DNA of 64,000 nt. Origin: Prorocentrum cordatum. Its lineage: Eukaryota; Sar; Dinophyceae; Prorocentrales; Prorocentraceae. The notes beneath the pieces are model-generated. The model was given only the letters and a program-made list of their open reading frames with translations, did no database searches and was not told where the DNA came from. The translations under genes were made by a program, and so were the position numbers. The DNA is taken from the NCBI GenBank assembly GCA_963575745.1, contig CAUYUJ010015282.1, positions 455,651-519,650 on the forward strand, read 5' to 3'. This document shows positions 54,782-64,000 of the stretch, piece after piece. The stretch's first letter is position 1; each line of letters opens with the position of its first letter.

Positions 54782-55118
54782 GTGGGGGGCAAGTCAGGGG
54801 CGCGGCAGGGAGGACGCAGGGGAAGGGGAGGAAGGGAGGGGAGAGTGGGAACGGGTAGGGGGAGGGAGCACGGGTAGGGAAGTCGAGACTGGGGCCGAGG
54901 GGGGAGGGGGCGAGGGCGAAATGTCGGGGGGGGGGGAAGGGGAAATGGGGAGGGGGCGGGGTACGGGAAATGAGACAGCGGAGAGAGGGGGCGGGGGGGG
55001 GAGCAGGGACTAGGGAAAGGAGGAGCAGCAGCAGGCAGCGCACGAGGCAGCGCCGCCTTCGCACCGCAGTGGGCCGGCTCCCCCACCCCTGCTTGGCTGG
55101 AGTCCAGGATCAGGCGAT

Positions 55119-55292
55119 CGCAAACATGGATCCAGGGGGCGTGGATCAGCGACGGGTCCCGCTTCCATGGGAAATCTCGGATTTCCGCCGCCGAACGAGG
55201 CGACACCGGCCGCATTTTGGGGAGGGCACCTCCCCCGATCCATGGATTTGGCAACCGCGCGCCAAATCCATGATCGCTAACCCATGTTTGCG
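55119..55292. mobile_element. MITE-like element, copy 2 (174 bp)
   Basis: Perfect 11-bp terminal inverted repeats CGCAAACATGG (55119-55129) and CCATGTTTGCG (55282-55292). Inside, CATGGATTTGGC and GCCAAATCCATG form a 12-bp stem with an 8-nt loop (55234-55265). Similar in layout and sequence to 51782-51933. It ends 12 bases before the acceptor of the next exon. No target-site duplication could be recognised. Confidence 0.65.
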
Positions 55293-55304
55293 CACCGCCG
55301 GCAG

Positions 55305-55416
55305 GAGCTTCCGGCACAAGGCCTACGTCCTGGCCGTCCGCGGCACCGTGCTGTCGGGCCAGAACTTCAGGGCCGACTTCGACGTGGCCCTCGGGAGCGC
55401 GACGCTGCACCTGGAG
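55305..55416 (+). CDS. Lipase-like gene, exon 4 (RGT strand)
   Basis: Frame 1. Contains KAYVLAVRGTVLSGQNFRAD followed by FDVAL, the pattern of the class 3 lipase segment with a beta strand, RGT and a D-rich loop that precedes the nucleophile. Acceptors: GGCAG (55304) or, in phase 0, CACAAG (55320). The 3' end is uncertain: GAC/GTGGCC (55384) or a GC-type site at 55417. Next comes the 2.5-kb intron holding satellite array C. Confidence 0.65.
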
Positions 55417-55539
55417 GCGGGGCCTCGGGAGAAGAGAGCGCGCCCACCACCCTGGACCAAGAGTCAAGTCGGGCCTGTCCCTCTACAGGAGGAATATTCA
55501 AACATAGTCAAAAATTACCCTGGCGAAGGGCCCCACCAT

Positions 55540-57135
55540 ATACAGCTGCTGGTACTTGGCTGTGGGCACCACTTTTCGCGGAGCTCCCTATGGGGCCACG
55601 AAACGCGTGAGTGGTGTGCCGGAAATGGTGGCGGCGGTGCCATGCGAAACCTACCACTGGGGCCTTCGGCGGAGCTCCCTCTGGGGCCACGAAGCGTGTC
55701 GTGTGCCCGGAGTGCCGAAATCGAGACGGCGGTGCCATGCGAACCCTGCCATTGGGGCCTTCGGCGGAGCTCCCTCTGGGGCCACGAAGCGTGTGAGGGG
55801 CGTGCCGAAATGGAGGCGGCCGCGCCAGGCGAACCCTGCCACGGGGGCCTTCGGATGCACTTCGTATGGGGCCACGAAACGTGTGAGAGGTGCGCCGAAA
55901 TGGAGGCGGCGGTGCCATGCGGACCCTGACGCTGGGGCCTTCGGCGGAGCTCCCTCTGGGGCCACGAAGCGTGTGAGGGGTGTGCCGAAATGGAGGCGGT
56001 GGTGCCATGCGAACCCTGCCACTGTTGCCTTCGGCGGAGCTCCCTCTGGGGCCACGAAGCGTGTGAGGGGTGTGCCGAAATGAAGGCGGCGGTGCCATGC
56101 GAACCCTGCCACTGAGGCATTCGGCGGAGCTCCCATGGGGCCACGAAGCGTGTGAGGGGTGTGCCGGAAATGGAGGCGGCGGTGCCATACGAACCTTGCC
56201 ACTGGCGCCTTCGGCGGAGCTCCCTCTGGGGCCACGAAGCGTGTGAGGGTGTGCCGAAATGGAGGCGGTGGTGCCATGCGCACCCTGCCACTGGCGCCTT
56301 CGGCGGAGCTCCCTCTGGGGCCACGAAACGTGTGAGAGGTGCGCCGAAATGAAGGCGGCGGTGCCATGCGAACCCTGCCACTGAGGCATTCGGCGGAGCT
56401 GTCTATGGGGCCACGAGGCGTGTGAGGGGTGTGCCGAAATGGAGGCGGCGGTGCCATGCAAACCCTGCCAGTCAGGCCTTCGGCGGAGCTCCCTATGGGG
56501 CCAGGACGCGCGAAAGGGGTGTCCGGAAATGGAGGCGGCGGTGCCATGCAAACCTTGCCAATGAGGCCTTCGGCGGAGCGCCCTATGGGACCACGAAGCG
56601 TGTGAGGGTGTGCCGAAATGAAGGCGGCGGTGCCATGTGAACCCTGCCACTAGAGCCTTCGGCGGAGCGCCCTATGGGGCCACAAAGCGTGTGAGGGGTG
56701 TGCTGTAATGGAGGCGGCGGTACCATGCAAACCCTGCCACTGAGGCCTTCGGCGGAGCTGTCTATGGGGCCACGAAGCGTGTGAGGGGTGTGCCGAAATG
56801 GAGGCGGCGGTGCCGTGCCTTCGGCGGAGCTCCCTCTGGGGCCACGAGGCGTGTGAGGGGTGTGCCGAAATGGAGGCGGCGGTGCCATGCAAACCCTGCC
56901 ACTGAGGCCTTCGGCGGAGCTCCCTATGGGGCCGCGAAGCGTGTGAGGGGTGTGCCGAAATGAAGGCGGCGGTGCCATGCATACCCTGCCAGTCAGGCCT
57001 TCGGCGGAGCTCCCATGGGGCCACGAAGCGTGTGAGGGGTGTGCCGGGCGGTGCCATGTGAACCCTGCCACTGAGGCATTCGGCGGAGCTCCCTATGGGG
57101 CCACGAAGTGTGTGAGGATTGTACCAAAATGGGAT
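55540..57135 (+). repeat. Satellite array C of composite repeat (about 90-bp monomer), intronic
   Basis: About 18 units, GGGGCCACG at 55592, 55683, 55778, 55868 and so on to 57097, step about 88-91 bp with a few truncated units (for example near 56815). Consensus features: GTGTGAGGGGTGTGCCGAAA, TGGAGGCGGCGGTGCCATGC, AACCCTGCCACTGAGGCCTT and CGGCGGAGCTCCC. The lead-in (55545-55580: CAGCTGCTGGTACTTGGC, then GTGGGCACC) resembles that of array B. Minus-strand frames of up to 380 codons arise because the period is close to a multiple of three. Confidence 0.9.
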
Positions 57136-57262
57136 GGGCATGCGGAGAGCAGAGGCAGGGAGGGGAGTGAGGGAGTGGAGGAGGAGGAAGGAGGGACGAA
57201 CGCGGGGCACCGTCTCCTCAAAACGAGGACCCAACACCACAGGATGGTTGGGAAATAGTCCG
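57136..57262 (+). repeat. Purine spacer and tail module (copy C)
   Basis: A purine-rich spacer (57145-57200), then CGCGGGGCACCGTCTCCTC and the tail module with the same 20 bases as copy A at 57228-57247, then TTGGGAAA. Confidence 0.85.
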
Positions 57263-57459
57263 GAGACGATTTTTCTAGTATATGTTGACCACGTTTTTTT
57301 TGTTTCGTCGAAGCTCGGCCTGTAGGGGGACATGCCCGACCTAAGGCAAGACCTCCGACGTCCCGGAAAAAATGATCCCGGCGAGGGGCCCAGCCCCGCG
57401 GTAGCTGCGTGAAGCGCAGGGCGGGGGGCCTCTCCTCGTTAGACCTGCGCGCCGCGGAG

Positions 57460-57775
57460 CAAGCGTGTGAGGAGTGGGTTGACATGGCCCCCATGTTGGG
57501 CTGCGGATGGGGCTCTGCGATGGGGCACGACACGCACGGGGGCACGGAACGTGTGGGGGTCGGCGGGCGGCGGGCGTCCGCGCCCACAGGGACCCCAGTT
57601 GAAGCTCCCCATGGGGGCACGAAGCGTTTGCGGGTGCGCCAAAGTGGACACGCGGACGGAGAGCAGAGTCAGGGAGAGGAAAGGGGGGGGGGAGGTGGGA
57701 GGAGAAATGGGGGTCGCGGCGCTGCAGATCCAGAACGAGGGCACAACAGCACAGGAGGGTTCAGAAAGTTCACGA
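57460..57775 (+). repeat. Degenerate short copy of composite repeat (copy D)
   Basis: Two or three decayed monomers (GGGGCACGACACG 57522, GGGGGCACGGAACGTGTG 57538, CCATGGGGGCACGAAGCG 57608), a purine spacer (57665-57715), and a diverged tail (GAGGGCACAACAGCACAGGA from 57737). It lies 200 bp after copy C, in the same intron. Confidence 0.7.
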
Positions 57776-57919
57776 AATAGAAGGACCTGGTGGTTCCATC
57801 ACGTGGAGTTCAGGCATCTGCTTCTGGCTTCCCTCAAACTCCCACATAGATCACAGCGCACTCGTGAGTTCATCCCAAAGCGCCTACGCGAACCAGTCTC
57901 GTCTTCCGGCCGCACTCAG

Positions 57920-58284
57920 GAGCAGATAGAGTTCCTCCACGGAGTCATCAAGTCAGTCGTCAATAAGGGTGGCCGCGGGCACCACATCTACTTAACAGGC
58001 CACTCGCTCGGGGCGTACATCGCGTGTCTGACCTACTACAAGATGAGCAGCGACCCGGACATTCGGAATAATATTCGTCGCGTGACTCTTTTCGAACACC
58101 CAGGCGTCCCGGAAGGTTTCGATTTCAACGAGCGGCAGCCATGGTTCAAAGAGGTCAGGGCGCGTGTTGTTGAATTCCTCGGTGCTCCGAACATGATCAA
58201 CACGCGCCATCAGCACATTGCGGGCAGCATCTACAGAGTAAAAAAAGATCATTGTTTGAAGGTTGATGGCGTGCACGCGTTGAG
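57920..58284 (+). CDS. Lipase-like gene, exon 5 (nucleophile elbow)
   Basis: Frame 2, acceptor CGCACTCAG (AG at 57918-57919). It reads EQIEFLHGVIKSVVNKGG, then HHIYLTGHSLGAYIACLTYY. GHSLG is the GXSXG nucleophile elbow of alpha/beta-hydrolases of the class 3 lipase type, with the Ser codon at 58004-58006. RRVTLFEHPGVPEG and APNMINTRHQHIAGSIYRV follow, where the catalytic Asp and His would be expected; I cannot fix them. Substrate unknown; these enzymes hydrolyse acyl esters. The donor GAG/GTGCGT (58285) restores the frame with the next exon if a 29-nt intron is removed. Confidence 0.75.
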
Positions 58285-58313
58285 GTGCGTCTTGGGGACT
58301 GCAAGCGTTGTAG
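58285..58313 (+). other. Candidate 29-nt intron
   Basis: Starts GTGCGT, ends TTGTAG. Removing it joins exon 5 (frame 2) to exon 6 (frame 1) exactly, as ALSQEAFRHIAEDEG. Without it frame 2 still runs on, but its translation worsens. A small indel is the alternative. Confidence 0.5.
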
Positions 58314-58404
58314 CCAAGAAGCCTTTCGGCATATCGCCGAGGACGAAGGGATCATTTGGGAACCTCTTGCTGCTTTCGAAGGGCCGGGCGAGCAGCAGGA
58401 GGAG
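58314..58404 (+). CDS. Lipase-like gene, exon 6
   Basis: Frame 1: QEAFRHIAEDEGIIWEPLAA, then FEGPGEQQEE, ending at GAG/GTGCAG (58405). The next intron (to 58711 or 58734) has stops in all relevant frames, for example frame 1 at 58558-58560. Confidence 0.55.
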
Positions 58405-58734
58405 GTGCAGCATGAGGGGGGGACCCACCCTCGCCCTTGTAGAGCGGGAGAGCCCCGTCGGAGTCGGAGCGGGCGCTCGGCCCCCGGGACGGTGGTTGAG
58501 GGTCAGCTCCCAGTACGGGCCGATCGAGGATTCCTTGCGCCCAGTCGACGTGGCGGATAGCGAGGGCAATCACAGTGGGCGAGCCTTGGCCAATGCCGTG
58601 AGAGGGTGTGACAGGCACCCAGCACTCCTCGTCAAGCGGTCTCACAATTTTCTGTCCGTGACTGCGCTCCCTGGCAGGGGGTTTTCGGAATTCACTTATG
58701 CACGATTGTAGCCTGGGGTTTGGCCCAACTCAAG

Positions 58735-59352
58735 CGTGCTCATCACTGGGGCGGCATTTCGAACGACGAGAAACTCTGGATCGAGCAGCTGGCCCATTAT
58801 GAGAAACTCACCGATATGGGGCACAAGGCCTGGTCAGAGAAATCGTACCTTCAATGGGTGATGCACGCGAGCCGGCTTCAGTACTGGAACCGCACTGTCG
58901 GCAAAACCTTTACGCACAAGACGAGGTCCCTGCCAGACATGATCCAGCTCTACTACGAGGTTGAGAGTCTCTGGACACTTGCAAGATGGTTCATCTCCCT
59001 GAGCAGCCTTTCGCGCTCCTTCATCGGGCTCACGGACGAATTGGCGTGGACCGCGCAGCAGCACAACATGGAGGGGTTCTGGAGGAGTTTCAAGCCTGGC
59101 AAGGACCTGCCGAGCCCGCAGGACTACCTGATCGTCAGAAGTTGGCCATGCGGCGTGGGATCTGCTGCCTGGAACCTCTTGATGACCTGTGGGCGCGGCC
59201 TGGTTCCCTGTCACCCTGCGGCCCCCGGCATCCAGTATCTGTTCACCCTGAACGACTCGTTCAAAGTCAATCTGAATGTTGAGGGGCCCAATGAGCTTGC
59301 CGAGGAGACGCCCCTCCTCCCACCTAACTGGGATCCAACGGACATTGACTAG
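58735..59352 (+). CDS. Lipase-like gene, exon 7 (C-terminal domain)
   Basis: Frame 1 to TAG at 59350-59352. The acceptor CTCAAG (58734) keeps phase 0; GATTGTAG (58711) has a better look but would shift the frame. The product, about 205 residues, is rich in Trp, Leu and charged residues: GGISNDEKLWIEQLAHYEKL, LYYEVESLWTLARWFISLSS, LVPCHPAAPGIQYLFTLNDS, ending NWDPTDID. I know no domain for it. With the other exons the protein would have about 500 residues. No signal peptide can be judged without the true start. Confidence 0.65.
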   Translation, partial: RAHHWGGISNDEKLWIEQLAHYEKLTDMGHKAWSEKSYLQWVMHASRLQYWNRTVGKTFTHKTRSLPDMIQLYYEVESLWTLARWFISLSSLSRSFIGLTDELAWTAQQHNMEGFWRSFKPGKDLPSPQDYLIVRSWPCGVGSAAWNLLMTCGRGLVPCHPAAPGIQYLFTLNDSFKVNLNVEGPNELAEETPLLPPNWDPTDID

Positions 59353-60409
59353 GCCCAGATCAGGCAACCCCGTTCGAGTCAGGTGCGATTCGTTTGTCGC
59401 TTGGCCTTGCCATGGCCCCTTACCGCAGACAACTCGCCCCCGGGACCTCTCGAGTGTTTTCCAGGGGCCGGCTTTTCACCTTGGAGAGTATTTTCTTGTT
59501 CCAGAGCGTGGAAATTGTTTTTGGACGCCCGAACGTGACGATTTTTCGAGCAGGCAGAGGTCTATGGCGATTCTGATGGGGTCCGCCCATCTCTCCTTCC
59601 CCAAGCCCGGTCCATTGGTCTCTACTCTGAAGAACTCCCGCGCTGGATCCCGTTTTGGGCAGCATGCGGTACCGCAGTATGTACCCATCCTCGGGATCCC
59701 GAGGCCGCAATGGAACGATGATGAAGAGGGCCGAGGGGGGGACACAGACTCTGGCATGTTTTGTACTTCGGGGGCCTCTGGAGGCCTACAAACAGAAGGA
59801 GAAATGGCAGGAGCAGGATTAGGAGATGGGGAGTTGGGCAGGGGTACGAGCGGGAAGCGGAGGGCGTAGAGCGGGATGAGGAGGAGTAGGAGGACGAGTC
59901 GAGAGGCAGCAGGACGAGGTGCCTTGATGCTGGTAGCCCTCGTGGTGCCGTCGGGTTCGAGAAGGCCGCGAGCGGCAGGGTCTGGAGAAGGTGGAGGAAA
60001 AGGAGGACGAGCCGGAGAAGGATTGGAGGAGGCCAGGAGGAGGCCGGGAGGAGCGGAAGGATACGGAGGGAGGAGGAGAGTTGGCGTGGAGAGAGTTGGA
60101 GGGGACCAGTGGGACGAGTCGGCGGTGGAGGAGGGTGCGGAGTAGGAGGAGCTGGGAAAGGAACAAGGAGAGATGAGGTCAGACGAGAGACATCAGGAGG
60201 CGGGATGAGGAGCGAGGCGGGGCGGAGGCATGAGAGGAGGGGCGAGGGAAGGCCAAACACGGGCCAGGGCGGATGAGGAGAAGGGGGGAGGATCGTGCGC
60301 GAAAGCAGGAGTGAGGATAGAGGAGGACAGTGCAGAATGGCTACGCAGAGAGCAGGGAGAAGGGAGAAGGTGGGTGAAGACAAGAGGAACATGACGATAC
60401 GGGAACAAA
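59353..60409. other. Unassigned, purine-rich
   Basis: G/A-rich from about 59870 on. A long minus frame (59622-60665) is Ser/Leu/Pro-rich by composition. No motif. Confidence 0.4.
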
Positions 60410-60500
60410 CATAGGAGGAGGAGGAGGAGGAGGAGGGGGAGGAGGAGGAGGAGGCGAGGAGGAGGAGGAGGAGGAGGAGGAGGGGGAGGAGGAGGGAGGG
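60410..60500 (+). repeat. GGA microsatellite
   Basis: GGA triplets with GGGGA interruptions. Confidence 0.95.
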
Positions 60501-61479
60501 ATGAGCTGGAAGGAGAGCAGCAGCAGGGTCAAGTTTGTTGAGGAAGCGAAAGAAAGAGTTGTTGTAGGATGCGGTCTTGAGAAGGCGGCGGGGGATGACA
60601 AACGCATTCTGACGTACGTTCGCCGAGGCACTGCACTGGGCCATTTTGTCCATATCCCCTTGCATGTGTCAGCACACATGTTTTCCTCACGTGTTTCACT
60701 TCTTGGCGATGCGCCGGCTAGGCGCGGCATCCTGCGTGCGTGCGCAAGTGCGGAGGAGGAAGATGACAAGGGTTGAGGAGAAGAAAGGCAATGACCACGA
60801 GAGGGGGAGGGAGGGAGGGGCGAGGAGCGGGAGGGAAAGAGGAAGAACGAAGAGTGCGGAGAACTAAGTGAGGAATGAGAAGTGAGGTGGGGAGGGGGGG
60901 CGGGAAGGAGGGAGGATTGAGTATGGGGAGGTGAGGGAGGAGGGCGGAACACAGTTGAGATCGCCGCCGCAGGCGCGGGTGTCCCGAACGCCTGGCTACG
61001 ACTGCGAGGACCGACTGGTGACAGCAAAGAAATATACGGCGGGTTTGCGCCGCCTCAGCACCGCGGCAGCATTTGCGCGGGCATTCAATATTGAACACTC
61101 CCAGCAGCCTTTGGGGACCACGATGGTAGATCGGTCAAGGTCGAATGGTTGACATGATGACAGGAGCCAGGCTGAGAGCAGTCATTGCGAGGACATGCCA
61201 GATGCACCATCTTCACCCCTCCCCGTTGCTCCTTCCTGTCCTTAGGCTCGCCATTCCCCCGCCCCTCCACCTACCCATCCCCATCTGTCTTCTCCTTCTC
61301 ACTCTCTTGTATTTTTCGTATCCATCCCTCGTCCTGGCAAATCACGCCTCCCTGCCGCGCCACCAGACGTGTCCGTAGGCCGGGCTGGTGGTTTTGCCTG
61401 AGACTTCGCTTCAATGCATTGTCCAGAAGTTTAACGTTTCGGCCGGCCGTTGTCACAATGGTGTTCTCGCTGGCACATT
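60501..61479. other. Unassigned sequence
   Basis: Short frames on both strands; G/A-rich piece 60770-60940 and pyrimidine-rich piece 61215-61320. Nothing supported. Confidence 0.4.
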
Positions 61480-61710
61480 CGCCTGTAGAGTTTCGAACAG
61501 CTGCACGGATGGAGGGCCAGTCGTTTTCGGAATTGGGACCTTGCCTGATACTTCCTCAAATGATGTTTCCACCAGCGTGAACTTACCCAACACCTACACG
61601 GGTGGAGGGCGGCTTGCTTTCAAAAGGGAGATCTCGCTCGAGGCTGCGTTCGCCCTTGTGCCAACTTGTCGACGCTGTGGCACGACTGTACGGGGTGGAG
61701 GGCGGCTCCT
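61480..61710 (+). repeat. Tandem repeat, about 90-bp unit, related to 45540-45925
   Basis: Landmarks GCTGCACGGATGGAGGGCC (61500), CCTACACGGGTGGAGGGCGG (61592) and CTGTACGGGGTGGAGGGCGG (61684), each followed by a T-rich piece; the steps are about 91 bp. Confidence 0.7.
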
Positions 61711-61771
61711 TTGCAGCACGGGGGGCTGCTGCTGGGCACGTCCCTGAGTTTGAAGATCCCGGCCTTGTCTC

Positions 61772-62000
61772 TAGGCCTCCCAGATGGGGTCCGAGTAGAT
61801 GGGGTCGGAGGATCATGCCGCATCGCCGATGCGTCGGCGATGCGGCTCGATGTGGAGCCCGATTTGCTTCACGTCGACGTCGCCGATACATCGCCGACGT
61901 CGATGATGCATCGCCGGTGCATCGCCGATGCATCGCCGATGTATCGGCGATGCGGCACGATCCTCCGACCCCATCCACTCTGGCCCCATCTAGGAGGCCT
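61772..62000. mobile_element. MITE-like element with long inverted ends (about 229 bp)
   Basis: About 75 bases at each end are inverted repeats with roughly 90 percent identity: AGGCCTCCCAGATGGGGTCC on the left, and the reverse complement of CCCCATCTAGGAGGCCT on the right, both continuing into GATGGGGTCGGAGGATC and GCCGCATCGCCGAT. Near the centre the ends break into variants of CATCGCCGATG, itself an inverted repeat. No coding capacity and no clear target-site duplication. Confidence 0.75.
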
Positions 62001-62598
62001 CTATTGTCGCACTCCTCACAGCTCGAAAACAATGGAGGACAACGGGGGATATGTCGACCCCGATCCCAGGCTTCGTGGGGTTTTCGAATGGTCCCCGAGC
62101 CTAGCGCTGCCAGGAGTGGCCCCGGCCCAAGGTGACGCAGCATCTCCAAGGAGGTCCAGGTTCCACCGCCAGATTATGTCCACATCCACCGCTTTGGAGT
62201 CGTGCCCCGAGATCTCAAGGAGCGGTGGATATGTGTATCTGCCGACCCGCATGGGCGGGCAGACATCCACGTCCACTGCTTCCCGAGCCCTCGGAACACG
62301 ACCCACCTGCAGTGGATATTGTCATATCTGGGCGTCGCACAGGTGGCCCACGGAGGGCCATTCACACGGCCCAAAGTGCGCCAGGGGGGCAGCTGGAGAG
62401 CACGAGAAGCTGGGGGCACCTTTGGGCTAGGGGCAACCTCTGGCAACCTCTGAGTCTGTCGTGGAGTCTGAGGCACAATCATTTCTGAGATCCGACGTTG
62501 CGGAACAGATTGCAACATCTCGAACAACCGCGACCAGAGCCCTACTATACGACCACCCTTCGGGTGATAAGGAGGTTCGGGGGGGAGGAACCAACGTC
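62001..62598. other. Unassigned sequence
   Basis: A piece of about 100 bp is imperfectly repeated (GTCCACATCCACCGCTT near 62177 and ATCCACGTCCACTGCTT near 62266, each followed after about 50 bases by a GTGGATAT block). No gene. Confidence 0.4.
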
Positions 62599-62815
62599 TC
62601 ATTCGATCGGTCTCACTATCGATCTCACTATCGGTCCCGCTCGATCGATCTCACAATCGATCTCACTCGATCTATTTCATTCGAGCGATCTCACAATCGA
62701 TCGGACAATCGATCTCACTATCGATCTCACTATCGATCTCACAATCGATCTCACATTCGGTCTCACAATCGATCTCACGATCGATATCACAATCGATCTC
62801 ACGATCAACGTCATC
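62599..62815 (+). repeat. 12-bp repeat ATCGATCTCACA
   Basis: About 17 variants of CGATCTCACAAT or CGATCTCACTAT in near-perfect 12-base register, with the palindrome ATCGAT in most units. Confidence 0.9.
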
Positions 62816-63757
62816 ATCATTGTCATCAACATCATCATCATCATCATCGGGACACCATCATCATCACCTCATCACCATTAGCATTAAGATCAACATCATC
62901 ACCATCATCATCATCATCACCATCATCATCATCATCGGGACACCATCATCGTCACCACCATCATCAACATCAACATCAGCATCATCATCGGGACACCATC
63001 ATCATCATCATCATCATCAGCGGAGCACCAGCATCATCACCATTGAACAACATCATCAACATCATCATCATTGGGACACCATCATCATCATCAGCAACAT
63101 CATCATCATCATCAACATCATCACCACTGGGACACCATCATCATCGTCACCATCATCATCATCACCATCATCAGCATCATCACTGGGACACCATCATCAC
63201 CATACACATCACCATCATCGGGCTACCATCATCGGGCCACCATCATCAAAACCATCATCATCATCATCATCATCATCATGATCATCATCATCATCATCTC
63301 ATCATCATCCCCGTCATCAACATGATCATCATCGGGGCACCAGCATGATCATCATCATCACCATCAACATGATCATCATCGAGACACCACCATCATCAAC
63401 ACCATCATCATCAACAGCATCATCATTAACCTCATCATCATCATCCGGACATCATCACCATCATTTCTATCATCATCTTCATCATCATCGCATCATCATC
63501 TCATCATTATCATCATCATCATCACCAGGACACCATCATCGTCACCACCATCATCAACATCAACATCAGCATCATCATCGGGACACCATCATCATCATCA
63601 TCACCACCATCACCATCATCATCATCAACATCGTCAACATCATCATCGGGACACCATCACCATCACCACCATCACCACCATCATTATCATCAGCATCATC
63701 GACATCATCATCATCAGCATCATCATCATCTTCGTCATCATCATCCTCATCATCAAT

Positions 63758-63838
<81 letters not shown>

Positions 63839-63840
63839 GG
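62816..63840 (+). repeat. ATC microsatellite interrupted by GGGACACC
   Basis: ATC triplets of about 1 kb with GGGACACCATC (or GGGCACCAGC) about a dozen times at irregular spacings, so it has a higher-order structure. The last run (63760-63838) is pure. A segment near 62930-63000 (CACCATCATCGTCACCACCA, then AACATCAACATCAGC) is repeated near 63530-63590. Confidence 0.95.
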
Positions 63841-63864
63841 GACTCCGACGGGACACCAGCGGGA

Positions 63865-64000
63865 CACAGGCGGGACACCGCGCGGCACCGGCCCCCGGAA
63901 AAGAAATATTTGGTCCGGCCGCGCCTCAGCCGGAGGCAGGACACCGGCGGGACACCGCGCGGCACCAGCCCCGGGCAAGGAAACATTTGGTCCGGCCGCG
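63865..64000 (+). repeat. 77-bp tandem repeat running off the window
   Basis: GCGGGACACCGCGCGGCACC at 63870 and 63947, each followed by GGAAA or similar and ATTTGGTCCGGCCGCG. The spacing is 77. Its GGGACACC string also punctuates the ATC array before it. Confidence 0.8.

Noticed and set aside
55508-56650. 380-codon minus ORF over array C as a repeat protein gene
   Set aside because: The open frame follows from the near multiple-of-three monomer without stops; there is no start context, motif or conservation of protein between arrays.

Overview
The window looks like dinoflagellate nuclear DNA. The strongest sign is an exact match to the 22-nt dinoflagellate spliced leader (41105-41126), a one-mismatch copy at 26684-26705 and a 3' fragment at 8371-8385. 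Such genomic leaders are known as scars of trans-spliced mRNAs that were copied back into DNA. High GC, dense microsatellites, thinly spread exons and Copia and LINE elements fit the same assignment. The species cannot be told from the sequence. No rRNA, tRNA or CRISPR locus was seen.

Layout. 1-8370: a Ty1/Copia-like retrotransposon whose 5' end lies outside the window (Gag zinc knuckle, protease, a zinc-ribbon module, integrase, RT-RNase H), spread over three frames. 8400-10122: a 99-bp satellite array with a conserved tail module. 10123-18630: microsatellites, a 228-bp tandem repeat with a perfect palindrome, a CTTGGGGCC minisatellite and a few candidate exons. 19040-20735: a second array (89 bp) with the same tail. 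24690-24940: a short inverted copy. 26684-31917: a LINE starting with a spliced-leader relic and set in GGA microsatellite. 32-39 kb: microsatellites and short tandem repeats. 39759-39988: a Cys-rich zinc-finger-like exon. 41105-42862: a spliced-leader-tagged retroposed gene, probably decayed. 42.9-51.7 kb: sparse candidate exons. 51.8-53.6 kb: MITE-like and direct repeats. 54213-59352: a multi-exon class 3 lipase-like gene whose introns carry a third (90 bp) array and a degenerate copy. 59.4-64 kb: purine-rich DNA, a MITE-like palindrome, a 12-bp repeat and ATC repeats.

How it fits together. Every coding feature supported by motifs lies on the + strand, as expected for unidirectional dinoflagellate gene blocks. 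Most of the DNA is repeat. The main unusual feature is a discrete composite repeat (tandem 89-99 bp monomers, then a purine-rich spacer, then a conserved tail of about 50 bp), seen five times in two orientations. Exon boundaries were read by eye from GT-AG signals and frame, so they are hypotheses.
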